64,000 nt of DNA from Drosophila miranda (GCF_003369915.1 NW_022881603.1:12187593-12251592), one strand, 5' to 3'; counted from the stretch's first letter, positions 34,806 through 47,081 are shown. Translations and numbers: made by a program. Notes: generated by a model from the letters alone, not told the origin.

Positions 34806-37800
34806 TCACCCCTGTGTCTCTCGCTCCTCGGGTTGGGGTTTCAGATCTCGTATGTGTGCCGTTCTCTTCTTCCTGTCGCCCTCCTTTCTTAGGTTGCAGA
34901 TAACCGGGGATATAAAGTCCTCTATCTGGTATGGCCCATCGTACCTTGGTGCCAGCTTCGCGTCGAATCCCTCCGCTGCATTGGAAAGGTGGTGCTGTTT
35001 GGCCCACACGACCTCTCCCACTTTGGGTCTCCACGGTCTTCTTCTCAGGTTGTAATGCCTGGCCTGATCCTGGGCTGCCCTTTCCAAGTTGCGTCGAACC
35101 AACTGAAACAGCTCCTTTAATTTCTTCGCATTTTCATCCGGCGTCTCTGTGCCTTGTCCCGTGCCTACCGTCTCCTCGTCATATAGGGCCTTTGGCAGCC
35201 GGGGTTCCCTTCCTTGCACCACGAACGCCGGTGAATATCCCGTTGTATCCGACACTCCCGAATTCATGGCCAGCATCAGCTCCGGCCATTTTTCATCCCA
35301 ACACCTTTGATCACCCTCGGTAAACTGGGCTATCATGGTCTTTACCGTTCTGTTCGTTCGCTCTGTCGGATTCTCTTGCGGCGTGTATGGCGCCGTAAAC
35401 TGGTGACGAACTCCTAGCTGCTCCAGGAATCTTGTAAATGCCCTGCTTGCAAACTGCACCCCATTGTCCGTAATGAAGACTTTGGGCGTGCCAAAACGGG
35501 CTATTATGCGCTCCCGACATGCCTTTATTAGTGCCTCTGCTGTGGCCTTCCTCAGCGGCACCAACTCGGTCCACTTGGAGAATCGATCCACCAGCACCAA
35601 CAACATCGAGTTCCCATGTTTCGACCTCGGCAGAGGACCCACAAAGTCCGCGCATACCGTTGCCCATGGTTCTTCCGGCACCTGTGTCAACATTTCTCCT
35701 GCCGCTTGTAGCTGACTTGGCTTATAGCGAAGACATAGTTCGCACTTCGGCACGTAGGCCCTCACGTCCCTGTACATCCCTGGCCAGTAATATCTTGCCG
35801 CCACCCGTGCCGCGGTTCTCCTTCCGCCGGCGTGGCCCGCTTCCGGACTATCGTGGCTTTCCTTTAAGACCCTTTCTCGGGCATATTTCGGCACACATAA
35901 CTTCCACGAGGCGACTTCTTCGCTCCCTGCCCGGTGAGGAATGTGCCGGTACAAGTTTCCCCCCTTCTCCACATAGTCGGGGTACTTCGGGGATTCTTTT
36001 CTGATCTTTTCTACCATGCCCTCTAACCACTTGCAGGGCGGCTCGCCTACTGGTTGTGTTCCCTCCTCACTTCTTATCCGACGACCTCGCTCCTCCACCG
36101 GTTGTCGGGAGAGTGCGTCGGCTACCACGTTGAGCTGTCCTTTCCTGTACGCGACTTCAAAGTCGTACTGCTCTAGCTCTAATGCCCATCTCGCCACTCT
36201 TCCCGACGGACTTTCTATGCTATTTAGCCATTTCAGAGCAATGTGGTCCGTGACCACCTTGAAGCGATATCCTTCCAAGTATGGCCTCAACCGGCGGATG
36301 GCCCACACAATGGCCAGACATTCTTTCTCGGTCGCCGAATAGTTCCTTTCGGGTCCATTTAGCGTCCTGCTAGCATATGATATTACCCGTTCGCCCCTTT
36401 CCGTCTCCTGCGTGAGAATCGCACCCAGCCCGTAATCACTAGCGTCTGTCTGCAGAATAAACTTCTTCGAGAAGTCGGGGCACGCCAGCACGGGGTCCGC
36501 CACTAGTCGTCTTTTCACCTCCTCGAACGCTTCTTGCCGTTCTTGTGTCCAGACCCATTCCGTCTTCTTCTTGAGGAGCCCGGACAGGGGCTGCACGAGG
36601 GTGGCGAAGTCGGGCACGAACCTCCGGTACCATGAGGCCACTCCCAAGTACTGTCTCAGCTCCTTGACATTTGTCGGCGGGTTCAATTCAGCTATGGCTG
36701 CGACTTTCTCGGGGTCTGTACATATCCCCTCGCCGGTCACCTTGTGGCCTAGATACCGCAGCTCTTTCCTAAAGAACTCGCACTTGTCTGCGTTCAGCCG
36801 CAGGTTCGCCAAGCGCAGCCGTCGAAACACCTCTTTCAGGTTTCTTCGGTGTTCTTCCTCTGTTCGCCCGATGACCACTATGTCATCCTGGTATGCGAAC
36901 GCGTGCGGCATCATTTCTGGCCCAATCACTTGGTCTAACGCCCGTTGAAAGGTGGCCGACGCGGAGTGTAACCCAAACGGCATCACCTTCCATTGGTATA
37001 GCCCCTTTCCGGGCACCGTGAACGCCGTGATCGGCCGGCTGCTCTCGGCCAGGGGGATCTGCCAATATCCATCCTTCAGATCTGGGCATTGGATACGCGT
37101 CCTTTACTGATCTCGCGTTAACTTGACGAAAGTCCACGCACAATCTCCATTTGCCATTTTTCTTCTTTACCATCACTATAGGCGAACTGTAGGGGCTCTT
37201 TGACGGCTCTATGCATCCCATTTCTACCAGTTCGTCCACTTTCTGGTTAATCTCGGCCTGCATTTTGGGGTTCTTCGGGTAATATCTTTGCTTAATCGGT
37301 TGCGGGTCACTCATGGTGATTGTGTGCACCGCCACATTAGACACCCCCTCGATCTTGGAAAATGCCTCTAACTCTCGGGCTAAGAATTCCTCCACTGGCT
37401 CTTCCCTCGCCCCCTTATTCTGCCTCATGCCCGCTGACACCCCTCTGGCGGCCATTCTTAGGGTCGTGTCCGTTTCGTTGTCGGACTCCGGAGCCGTGTC
37501 TCCCGCTTCGGCCTTCGCCACGGACAATCTTCCCTCCTGGTCTCCTCGTTCCAGATCTTGGGCAGGGATCACCACCCTGTGCCCTGCACAGGTCACCACT
37601 GCCCCGACCGCGCGGAGAAAATCCCATCCCAACACTAACTCATCAATCACACCCGGCAATACGAGTAGCACCATTGGGATCTCCTTGTTCCCAAAGCATA
37701 CCTTCGTTTCAATCTGGCACGTGACCTCCTGGCTATGACCATCCGCCAACCTCACCCTTTTCCTTGCCGCCGCCTCCCGGCCTTCACCCTTTAGTCGGTC

Positions 37801-38106
37801 CGCCAGCTCGCGGCTCACGAAACTGCTGGTAGCTCCTGTATCCACCGTGGCTTGCAGCTCCATGCCCGCGACCTCCACTACTGCGGATAACTGTTCCTCC
37901 TCGCTGGTCAGCCTGCCGACTAGGCTTGAGGGACCGTTTCTTGCGACCCTGGCACGGCCCTCCGCAACGTGGGTCGCGGGGCGTTTCCCGTCTTCCTGCA
38001 TCATTGCCATGCCGAGATGCCCACTTTTCCGCATCTCCAGCAGTAGGTGAGAGGTCGGCCGTTGCACTCCCGGCTCCAATGATCCGCGCTCCCACACCTT
38101 CGGCAC
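34806..38106 (-). pseudogene. element C pol: protease, reverse transcriptase, RNase H, integrase, with an internal deletion
   Basis: Piece 1 (38106 to about 37090) has the aspartic protease DTGATSSF and VLGWDFL, then the reverse transcriptase start (YSSPIVMVKKKNG, LCVDFRQVN). Near 37085 a stretch between YPMPR and DLKDGYWQ is missing (some tens of bases) and the frame changes. Piece 2 (to 34806) has YQDD at the catalytic site (an unusual Gln), RNase H (LQTDASDYG) and an H-H-C-C finger (GHAGG...CELCLRYK). The integrase core (CADFVGPLP, ITDNGVQFAS, NPTERTNRT) and the C-terminal domain follow. The element could supply no full pol protein. Pol normally copies the RNA and inserts the DNA. Confidence 0.85.
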
Positions 38107-39222
38107 GCCTGGGCCGGATTCTTGACATATCCGTTCTCGATATTGCCGTTGGTCGGTGTCGGCTTAATGACATGCTCTCCCCTCTCCTCCCGTGCTGCTC
38201 CGTCCCGCGGGCCGTCCTTGCATCGCCGACATGCCGTCGTCTCGGCTGGCTTGTGGAAGGGGTTCGCTGCCCGGGCTTTCATGGTTGGATTCTCCCGTTG
38301 GAACTCTAGGCGGTCCCTCTCCAACGCCTCGAACTCGTCTGCCAGTTCCATCATGGTGTCGAGGTCCTTGCACCGGTGCGGCCTCATATACGCTCTCAGA
38401 TCGGGCATGCTATTCTCACGAATCAGCTCCGTCTGCTCCTCTTGGGGACATTTCAGGGGTCGCATAAGTGTCTGCATCTCTACCATATACTCTTTGAATG
38501 GCTCGCCCCATTTCTGTTTCCGCATCCTCACTTCCTGCAGCAACTTCTCAAAGTATCCCCGCGGCAGAAAGTAAGCCTGGAAGCTCGACGAGAACTCTTT
38601 CCACGTTCTCCACTGTCGATTGTTCGCCACGAACCACATCAGCGCCCGCCCTTTTAGCAGCTCCGGCATCGCCCTTGGGATCAGATCCGGATCCAGACCG
38701 TACGTCTCGGCGGACCACTCGACCTGCTCCAAGAACTCGAGAGGCTTCGTCGTCCCGTCGAACCGGAACGACCACTCTCTCACCTGTTTCGCCACTCTAG
38801 CGTAGTCCAGGTGTGCTGGCCGTATTGTGGCTGGTTCGGTTCTCCCTCTTTCGGTCTCTCGGCTTCGATCCCTTCCTTGGTGGCGGGGCCTGCTAGGCGT
38901 CCCCGTGTGCGAGCGTTCCGGTATTGGAACTGAGAGACTCGCTATCAATTCTATCTGTATGTCGACTGGGGACCTCCCGCGGTTGCGCCGGGTGGGGGTG
39001 CCAGGTGTCGTCCGCCCGGGGTGTCGGCGAGGACCTGTCCGGCCGACACTCCCATACCTCAATCAGATCGGCCCACTCCGACTCATCTTCGTGTTCCCTC
39101 ATCCACTCCTTAAATTTTCTTTTCATTTCGTCCACTGTGCCCTCCAGCCGCACGCCGAAGGCGTGGCCGCATTGGACAAGCTCCTCCTTTCTCAACCGGT
39201 GGATCCATTGTCCCTTCCCCAT
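38001..39222 (-). pseudogene. element C gag, one frameshift
   Basis: Starts at 39222 (MGKGQWIHRLRKEEL), about 50 bases after the primer site. The first ~60 residues look like a small helical SAP-like segment. The frame changes between about 39060 and 38895, and the second piece carries the capsid-type gag domain (WSFRFDGTTKPLEFLEQVEW, then FLPRGYFEKLLQEVR). Two zinc knuckles follow: CRRCGSADHWSREC and the start of CWRCGKVG. It overlaps pol by about 105 bases in a different frame, as in elements that shift frame to make gag-pol. Confidence 0.8.
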
Positions 39223-39271
39223 TCTCTCATCTATATTTCTCCTCCCTTTGTCCTACTATTTGTCGTTGTAG

Positions 39272-39289
39272 GCCCCACGTTGGGCGCCA
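39272..39289 (-). promoter_or_regulatory. element C primer-binding site, tRNA-Lys
   Basis: On the minus strand it is TGGCGCCCAACGTGGGGC, two bases inside the 5' LTR. It is complementary to the 3' end of the lysine tRNA of the Lys1,2 type also used by some retroviruses. It primes minus-strand DNA synthesis. Confidence 0.92.
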
Positions 39290-39291
39290 GT

Positions 39292-40179
39292 TGTAACGGA
39301 CCTGCTTCTTGGTTCGCTTGAGTTTGCTGGGCTCGCTCAGCGGTCGGCCGATTCGTCGCAACGTATTTTTATTGTTGCCCCCAACGACAAATGATTAGAC
39401 CTTCCTTTTCTTTAATCGAATCTCTCTTTATTCGTACTTATATTAGGACTTAGGGCTAGATGCTACAATTCAGCTTATCTATGGATCTCCACCACGCGTG
39501 GGCTCTCGTCGGGTGTGGCAGCGTTGAGGCTGTTGGTTGGGGCAGTTTGACCTCCGCTATTGCTTTGGCCCGCCACGCAAATCCGCACTCTACGTCTCGC
39601 ACTCCCCTCTTAGCTTCCGCCGGCAACTGTGGATCACCTCTTAACTTAGACTCAATCTGGGGGCAGGCGGGGCCTGTCTTCCTGTTGCTATTCACTTCAC
39701 TGCACTTCTTCGAACCGTACCGGGTATTACTCTCACGTTTCGGCGGGGTTTCAACGTGCGCGCGCGATCACTTCTCCACGGAAAAAGAGACCCGCTTCGT
39801 TGCCGCAGCCTCCTTTTATAGCCCCTTGACGGGCCCCGGCTCGGCGTTGGTAGTTTTCCATCGCCGTCTCCTGGTTTCCACGGCCTTCGTAACGGGGCCT
39901 GGCCGGTGGCGTGATCCCATGCCCCTATTTGGTCATGCGTCGGATCGCTGCCGGCCCGATCCCGCCGTCTCCTCTGCCTCTCGCGTTTCTCTTGCTCCGA
40001 GAGCGGGACACTTCTCCTCTCGGGGCCCTTGGCCTCTTCGCCGCATCCGGCTATCCGTGGGTATTTGGGCTGACCTTCGCCTTATCCAGCCAGCCATCAG
40101 CCTTTATCCGACCGTCCCACCGCCTTTATCCGGCTATGCTTTGGTCGAATTCGGCCTGTGGGAACCACGGTTCCTCACA
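39292..40179 (-). repeat. element C 5' LTR
   Basis: 888 bp, same ends as the other LTR. Followed on the plus strand by TGAC, the second half of the target duplication, and then the remaining 3' end of DINE-1 copy B. Confidence 0.95.
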
Positions 40180-40247
40180 TGACTTAGTATCGGGTATAAC
40201 TGTAGAGTTGCGGTGTCCGCAGCAACTCACAACGTTCCCCCTCGTTT
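40180..40247 (+). mobile_element. DINE-1/SGM copy B, 3' terminal segment
   Basis: TGAC then TTAGTATCGGGTATA, the hairpin GTTGC...GCAAC and the end CCCCCTCGTTT. This is the right end that is missing from 29556-30311, so the two were continuous before element C inserted. Confidence 0.92.
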
Positions 40248-42237
40248 ACAATGCTCTTGGCACATTTTTCGATTCTTGTGTCCCGCTTTCTTGTCCGACT
40301 AGATCTGGAAAACCCCCTTGGTTTACCAAAGAGTTATCCAGTCTAAAAAACTTAAAATCAAGACTTTATAAAAAATTTCAAGAAGTGGGTTCTCCTACTT
40401 CTCACTCTCGCTATGTATTAGCTTGGTCAAACTTTTCAGTTCTTAATGCTCAATGCTATAAGAACTACCTATCTCGATGCAGGATACGTTTTTCTCAGGA
40501 CCCTAAACAGTTTTACAGCTTCGTAAACAGTAAGCGTAGAACGTCCGCACACCCATCCTCGCTATCATTTTGTAATACGTCGGCAAATAATGATCAGGCA
40601 ATTGCCGATCTTTTTGCCCAATTCTTCCAAACCACCTATTCTGAGGAAAGCTACTCTGGTCATCCGTACCCATACGGTTTACCGAGGTCGAACGGCATTT
40701 TCAGTCCCTTGTTAAATGAATGTTCCCTACTTCATGATCTTCGACTAGTTAAGCCGGTGTTTCACCGGGTCCAGACGGTGTTCCAGGTTGTGTACTCAGG
40801 TACTGCGCCGAGGCTCTGTGTGGACCTTTGCTTAAACTATTCACCCTGTCCATTTATTTTTCTTGCTTCCCCCCGATCTGGAAGGAATCGTTTATAATTC
40901 CTCTCCATAAAAAAGGTAGCAAGTCTGATGCAAAAAATTATAGAGGTATAGCAAAGTTATCCGCTATTCCTAAAATGTTTGAGAAGGTTTTAACTCCGCA
41001 CTTGCAACATCTCTGCAAGTCACTTATATCTCCAACTCAGCATGGATTTATAAGGCGGCGATCAACCACCACGAACTTGTTAGAGTTTACCTCTTTCATT
41101 ATTAAAGGCTTTCAATGTAACTTACAGACGGATGTTATTTACACCGACTTTAGTAAAGCATTCGACTCTGTAAACCATTCCCTTTTAGCGCATAAACTTG
41201 ACCTTTTAGGGTTTCCGCCCAACCTCCTGAGATGGATTTCTAGCTATCTTTGTTCTAGGTCTCAAAGAGTCCTCTTCAAAAACTCCCTCTCTTTACCAGT
41301 AAAGGTTTCTTCGGGAGTACCACAAGGCAGCCATCTAGGCCCCTTACTCTTCACACTCTTTATTAATGACTTACCTGCAGTATTAACATACTCTCGAGTA
41401 CTTATGTATGCGGATGATGTTAAACTCTGTGTCCAGTACAAGGACATTTCATTTCATTCTCGCTTGCAATCCGATCTCAATAACTTTCAGTCATGGTGTT
41501 GTGCAAACTTGTTACACCTTAATGCCTCGAAATGCAAAGTTATGACATTTCATCGTTCTAGCCCTTTGTTGGCTCCCTACACCCTATTTGGTGGTTCTCT
41601 TGAGAGAATTACCCTGGTGGATGATCTGGGTGTTATGTTAGACCCCAAGTTAAAGTTTTCCGAACACATTTCTACCATGGTAAATAAGGCCATGGGCGTG
41701 CTTGGGTTTATAAAGAGGTGGTCAAAGGAATTTGACGACCCCTATATAACAAAGACTCTCTATACCTCGCTTGTTCGTCCGATCTTAGAATACGGTTCCT
41801 GTGTATGGTGCCCTCAGTACAAAGTACACCAAGACCGTTTAGAATCAGTACAGAAAAACTTTTTACTCTTTGCTCTGCGGGGCCTTAACTGGGATGCGGG
41901 TGTAAGACTCCCATCTTACTCTAGTAGACTACTATTAGTTAACCTCCCATCCTTAGTTAACCGTAGAAAAATGCTTGGTGTGATATTTATGCACAACTTG
42001 ATCAGGGGTGACATAGACAGCCCTGATCTGTTGAGCCGCATAAACTTCACGATTCCTATTAGACTGACTAGAAATTTTATACCGTTGTTCCTTCCACTTT
42101 GTAGATCGAATTATTCCTTGCATGAACCGTTTAGGGTCTTATGCTCGGATTATAATTCCCTCTACCATATTATATCCACCACTAATTCTCTTCCTCTTAT
42201 TAAATTATTAATCCTTACACACCTTTCTATTAATTAG
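40248..42237 (+). pseudogene. CR1-type LINE ORF2 part 2: reverse transcriptase
   Basis: Resumes in the frame left at 22911 (NALGTFFDS, then KPPWFTKEL). It loses frame near 40757 and is then open from about 40770 to 42237. RT motifs are all present: IIPLHKKGSKSDAKNYRGI, TDFSKAFDSVNH (motif A), SGVPQGSHLGPLLF (B) and MYADDVKL (C), with a typical CR1/Jockey thumb (LGVMLDPKL, RPILEYGSCVW). The catalytic residues are intact, so this half decayed less than the endonuclease half. Confidence 0.85.
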
Positions 42238-45200
42238 TAACTGTAGTGGTTTTTTGTATTTTGACTGCATGCTTAGTTTCTTAGTAAGTTTAGTACTAAT
42301 TTTCCTCGAATGTTAGTCTAATAGCTATCTTTCTTGCATGTTCGCGTTTGGTTCGGCTACGCACCGCGCGTCATGCGGCAGCGCCCTTCGGTCGGTTGGG
42401 CGGGAGGAGGGCTGCGTTTTGCCTGGGATCCGCGCGTAACAGCCTTCTGCTGGTGTCACACGGGCCACTTGACGGTGCAGTAACTGCATCGCCTCTTGAA
42501 AGATGCAGACATTGCATGTCAACGTCCAAAGATAATGAAAAAAAGAGAGTCCTGTAGTATGTATGTATAACTAACTGTCTGATCTACCAACAAACGTAAC
42601 GATCTTCGGCCAGAACTGTAGTATAATGCCATGGCAATAATGTTGTTTTTGGCGAGGGTATCCAAAATTTGATTATTGGATTTCATTAACCGCTTCTGTA
42701 ATGTAGGCCACAACTTATTAACACTCACAAATATTCGAAAAGGGGGTTCGCACTGCTGTTCACATCCGAAATACCAGTCGAAGCTCGTAACAGACCCGCA
42801 AATTTGACATTAATCATCGAGCAAGCCAAAACTGTAAAGATTTATATGATTATAGGCATCATAAAGAAATTTATGGACCCCGCCTCAGGCCCGTCCCTGT
42901 CCTACCCAGCCCTACGCTGAAAATATTTGTTGAGATATGTGGTATAATATGCCACAACAGCGTCGCCAGAAAACCCAAACAGGCATCTTATATAAAATCT
43001 CATAAAAGTTAGTGATAAATATACGAGTATTTTCTAAATTCACAATCAAAATGCTGACGAGATCTCGCGGGAGGGCGAAGACGAAGGGTATAAACATGTA
43101 AAATACATAAACGTTTGTTAATTTGGCAAAAACGGAAAACAATTTCGCAATCCCGAATCAAAAACTGTAAACGGTTTAAATACCCAAATCAAATCCGACA
43201 GCTGGAGCTCTGACTAATCGATGACAGATACTTATGCAAAATTTTTGGGGAATTGCGGAAAACTATGATAAATGGAGGAGAATGCCGGAGGGAGTTCTCC
43301 ATCGGTTCTGCATTGGGCTGGGCTGGGCTGGACTGGGTTCGGTTGGGTTGGGTGCGTCTGCAGGCTCCGTCTGCACTTTCTCCGCTGGCATTTGGCTAGT
43401 TTGTGGCAATCGTGCGATTAAAACAAAAAGGAAAACAAAAAATTCATAATAAATACATAAAATTAAATTAATGCCTCGCTTGCACACAACCTGCCCCAAG
43501 TTGCTCCAAGTTCAGCTCCCTGCCCGGTAAAATCAAAGTGTTTCAGTCCAGGCCCATTCCCATACCCATTTGCATATGCATTTCTTGCGGGATTGGATGG
43601 GAGATGGAGATGATGCGCGACCTGTGCTGCTCCGTGCCTCTGATTAATTTATGGCGCTGATAATAACCCGGCATCGGTAGTGGCAGCAGCATCGCCGTGT
43701 GATTATGAAATCTTGCTTGCCAAAATAAACCAATAATATGAGCAGCGGAGCGGACCGTAGAAAGAAATGGAATGGAATCGAATGGAGTGGAATGGGGTCC
43801 CCAAAGGGGAAACAAGACAGGCGGGAAAAGATGAGTGGAAATTAACATGTGTTTGTCAGGCGCCGGGGCCCCGGCATCTCCGAATCTGCATATACGAGTG
43901 TGTTGATGTGATGTAATGGCGTTTGATTTGAATTTTGACCATTTTTACTTTGATTTTTTCGGAATTTTCTGGCGGCTACGGAAATGGAACTCCGCCCGGT
44001 TCACAGAGCCTTACGGGTATTTTGGGCTCCGGTAATTAAGCGAATCAATGCAAGTAATTTGATTTTGGAAATGCGTGCCTCTAATCAAGCATTTACTTAC
44101 ATAATTTCCAACAAATTTATATAAATTGAAAGCGATATTGGGGAATTTCGGGGGGGAATTTGGAGGCAAATGAAAGTGAAACCCGGTATTTCTTCAGCTT
44201 CTTATGTTCGCGTCGCTTGATTATAACATTTCCAGGTGTGTGTTTCTTAGAGTGTGTTCATTTTGATTTATTCAAATACTTTCTGAAAACATTTTGAGTA
44301 ATGTGATGTTTGACATGCATTTAGAAGCAAACGCCCATCCGTCTTCGGGCATGGCGCTGCCTATCTCTGTGGGAATTGCTGGCTAATTTGTATGTTAAGC
44401 TCAGTGTTTAAACGGGAAACAAATGATTGGACCCAACTAATGATGATTACCGCTCCACTGTTCCGTTGCGTGCTCCCGTGAATCGAACATTTATATTTGT
44501 ATACGTATATTCGATTTACAAATGTGTATGTTCCCCACCTCGTAATCAAATTAAAGTCTGGGTTTGATCATCACATAACTGATGGATGGATGCCTGTGAT
44601 TTGCCTCTTCCTCTGAGCTTGTGGGATAGGATTTGCATTCAATTAAAGTCGGATTAGAGGGAAATTCTATGCAGTGTCAGATGGCACTTGAGTAAGCATA
44701 AGTTTGTTCGGGATAATCCGGTTCAAGCTTCAACAGCCACAGATATTGTATAGTCGCCGAAGTATATCACGTTCTTGGGCCCTGAGTTGGTAAATTTAGT
44801 TTTAATAATAGTTTAGCCGGCACATCTTTTCTTGACAAGCACGATAAAAGACAATTAAGGCCGGAGCCAAATGATGATACGGCGACTCGATAATATATAT
44901 GACAAGTGCAGGAAGTAAATCTTTGGCGCTTCCACGAACGCGGCGAGCCCGCATGGGCCGCAGGTGAAATAGCCAAATTTGAATAGATATTTATATAAAG
45001 GTACTTTTGTGGTAGATTGTATATATGTATTTATAGTGGAGCATGATGAATGGCTTCAACAATTGGATTACTTAATTTATGGAGGAAAAACACTTGAGCC
45101 AAGCGGCACATAGGAAACACTTGGGAGCGAGCCGCAGACAAATTGTTTGCTTCATTTATTATGCCAAATAACTGAAATCGAAATGAAAGAATTTGGCTAG

Positions 45201-45465
45201 ATGATTATTTTGATTGCCTCCCCCAGCAGCGCCCGCCCCCTATTCAAGTCGGCAGGCCGTTTATCATACATTGATTCAATCAATTGCTTTTCGGCTTGCA
45301 TAACGATGATTATTTTCGTAGGAGTTGTTTTGCATAAAATCGAATGGGACTGGGGATTGTGAACGTGCGTCTATAAATATGATTAGTCAAATTGATCGAT
45401 GCCCAACAATGTCGAATGGCAGGCAGCCTGTGTCTGCTTCTACTTTATCTATCGATTTATTAACT
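42238..45465. other. LINE 3' end and host intergenic DNA
   Basis: 42238-42540 holds the LINE 3' UTR and a GC-rich patch (about 42345-42510) of unclear origin. From about 42600 on it is AT-rich single-copy-looking host sequence with scattered short repeats (for example TGGGC at 43313-43350). I found no reading frame, tRNA or splice pattern that I can support. Enhancers may be present but are not recognisable here. Confidence 0.5.
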
Positions 45466-46586
45466 TTTTATACCCGATACTCAAAATGAGTATTGGGGTA
45501 TATTAGATTTGTGGTAAAAGTGGATGTGTGTAACGTCCAGAAGGAATCGTTTCCGACCCCATAAAGTATATATATTCTTGATCAGCATCAATAGCCGAGT
45601 CGATTGAGCCCTGTCTGTCTGTCCGTCTGTCCGTCCGTCCGTCTGTCCGTCTGTCCGTCTGTCCGTCCCCTTCAGCGCCTAGTGCTCAAAGACTATAAGA
45701 GCTAGAGCAACGATGTTTTGGACCCAGACTTCTGTGATATGTCACTGCTACAAAAATATTTCAAAACTTCGCCCCGCCCACTTCCGCCCCCACAAAGGAC
45801 GAAAATCTGTGGCATTTTAAAGATATGAGAAAACCAAAAACGTAGAATTGTAGAGAATGACCATATCTTTAAGACTGCAGAATCTGAATAAGATCGTATT
45901 ATTATTATAGCCAGCAGCAAGAAAACAATTTAATTTTTTCTCGCCCTGTCTCTCTCTAACACACACGTAGCATAGCCGGCTTTGCTTAGAGTAAAACATT
46001 AGCGCCTAGATCTCAGAGACTACAAAAGCTAGAGCAACCAAATTTGGTATCCACACTCCTAATATATCGGACCGAGACGAGTTTGTTTCAAAATTTCGCC
46101 ACACCCCCTTCCGCCCCCGCAAAGGACGAAAATCTGGGGATATTCAAAAATCTCAGAGACTATTAAGGCTAGAGTAACCAAATTTGGTATCCGCACTCCT
46201 GTTAGATCTTACTATAAAACGTGTATCTTAAAATTTCGCCCCACCCTCTTCCGCCCACACAAAGGACGAAAATCTGTTGCATCCACAATATTGCACATTC
46301 GAGAAAACTAAAATCGCAGAATCATAGATAATGACCATATCTATCAGATTGCTGAATCTGGATCAGATCAGATCATTTTTATAGCCAATAGGAACAAATC
46401 AATTTGCAGTGGCTACGCAGCGCCCGACGTCACGCTCAGACTGATTTTCTGTCTCTCTCGCACGCACTCTTTGTCGTGTCGTTTAATATTAGCGGCGTCT
46501 GCCGGAGGAGAGCCATACTGACTTAGTATCGGGTATAACCGTAGAGTTGCGGTGTCCGCAGCAACTCACAACGTTCCCCCTCGTTT
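45466..46586 (+). mobile_element. DINE-1/SGM copy C
   Basis: Complete copy of about 1.12 kb with the TATACCCGATACTC hairpin at the left, a GTCY array at about 45612-45667, and the TTAGTATCGGGTATA plus hairpin and CCCCCTCGTTTT at the right. It carries the pyrimidine stretch CTGTCTCTCTCTAACACAC seen in the other copies. Confidence 0.92.
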
Positions 46587-46769
46587 TTTAATATTACTTG
46601 GCAAATATCCGGGAAAAGTAGCAATGCCCTGTGCAAGGGTGTGAGCTCTGGCAAAAAAAAGGGGACATCTAACGTGGTGGTAATGATGGGTGATATGGCC
46701 AAAAGGGAAGCGTGCATAATTAAAAAGTTGTTTCTATCCCCCACACCTTTCTTTCAGTTTCTGGGTATA

Positions 46770-46775
46770 TTTATT
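46770..46775 (-). terminator. polyadenylation signal of the small secreted-peptide gene
   Basis: AATAAA on the minus strand, 62 bases past the stop codon at 46837. Confidence 0.6.
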
Positions 46776-46836
46776 CCTGCAGCATGCGACAGTTATGCAA
46801 TATCTTTATAGAAAGAAAGTGAGATATAAGAGCCGC

Positions 46837-47037
46837 CTATCCATAAAACGAGGCCCGCTGCACGTCCAACTCCTCCCGGAAGCCGTCGAGGAAAGCCTTG
46901 AAGAAGGCCGGGTAGTCGATGTTGGGTCTGTCCACGGTGTCGTCGTCGCCACCGAGGGGACTGGCCCAGGAGGGTTGGGGCAACAGCATGGCAGCGCTGA
47001 GAGCCGCCACAAGTTCAACAAGTGTCCAGGGAATCAT
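46837..47037 (-). CDS. small secreted peptide, 66 aa, unrecognised
   Basis: Begins MIPWTLVELVAALSAAMLLP with a signal peptide whose likely cleavage is after SWA at about residue 26. The mature part is about 40 residues, acidic near the start (GGDDDTVD), then NIDYPAFFKAFLDGF, ending RASFYG. There are no cysteines and no obvious dibasic processing site. The final Gly could be an amidation donor if trimmed. Support comes from a TATA box at 47082-47089, a good ATG context (AAAA before ATG) and an AATAAA 62 bases downstream. The frame extends upstream to 47256, but that part includes the TATA box and should be untranslated. Function is unknown: a secreted, perhaps tissue-restricted peptide. It lies between DINE-1 copies C and D. 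Confidence 0.65.
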   Translation of the reverse strand: MIPWTLVELVAALSAAMLLPQPSWASPLGGDDDTVDRPNIDYPAFFKAFLDGFREELDVQRASFYG

Positions 47038-47081
47038 TTTTCTGCTCGCAATCAACTGGTGATGCAATCGTTCGCGTTGCA

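Larger units (their letters stand above)
30312..40179 (-). mobile_element. Ty3/gypsy-type LTR retrotransposon (element C), complete with LTRs, minus strand
   Basis: The 9,868-bp element has two 888-bp LTRs (30312-31199 and 39292-40179), a primer-binding site, a polypurine tract and a 4-bp target duplication TGAC (30308-30311 and 40180-40183). gag and pol are on the minus strand. Downstream of pol, where env would sit, is an unrelated coding block (33619-31575). The LTRs differ at about eight positions by eye (~0.9%), so the insertion is fairly young. It sits in DINE-1 copy B. The lysine-tRNA primer site and the organisation suggest an Osvaldo/Ulysses-type lineage, but that is not proven. Confidence 0.92.
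21350..42320 (+). mobile_element. CR1/Jockey-type LINE, split by nested insertions
   Basis: ORF1 and the endonuclease half of ORF2 lie at 21350-22911. The reverse transcriptase half resumes at 40248 and stops at 42237. Removing the intervening 17.3 kb restores one continuous coding direction: the last codons before the break and the first after it are in the same frame. It is therefore one LINE with a DINE-1 inserted, and everything else is nested in that DINE-1. The ORF1 Met-rich start seems missing, so it may be 5' truncated. The 3' boundary is uncertain, within about 42240-42540. Confidence 0.8.
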
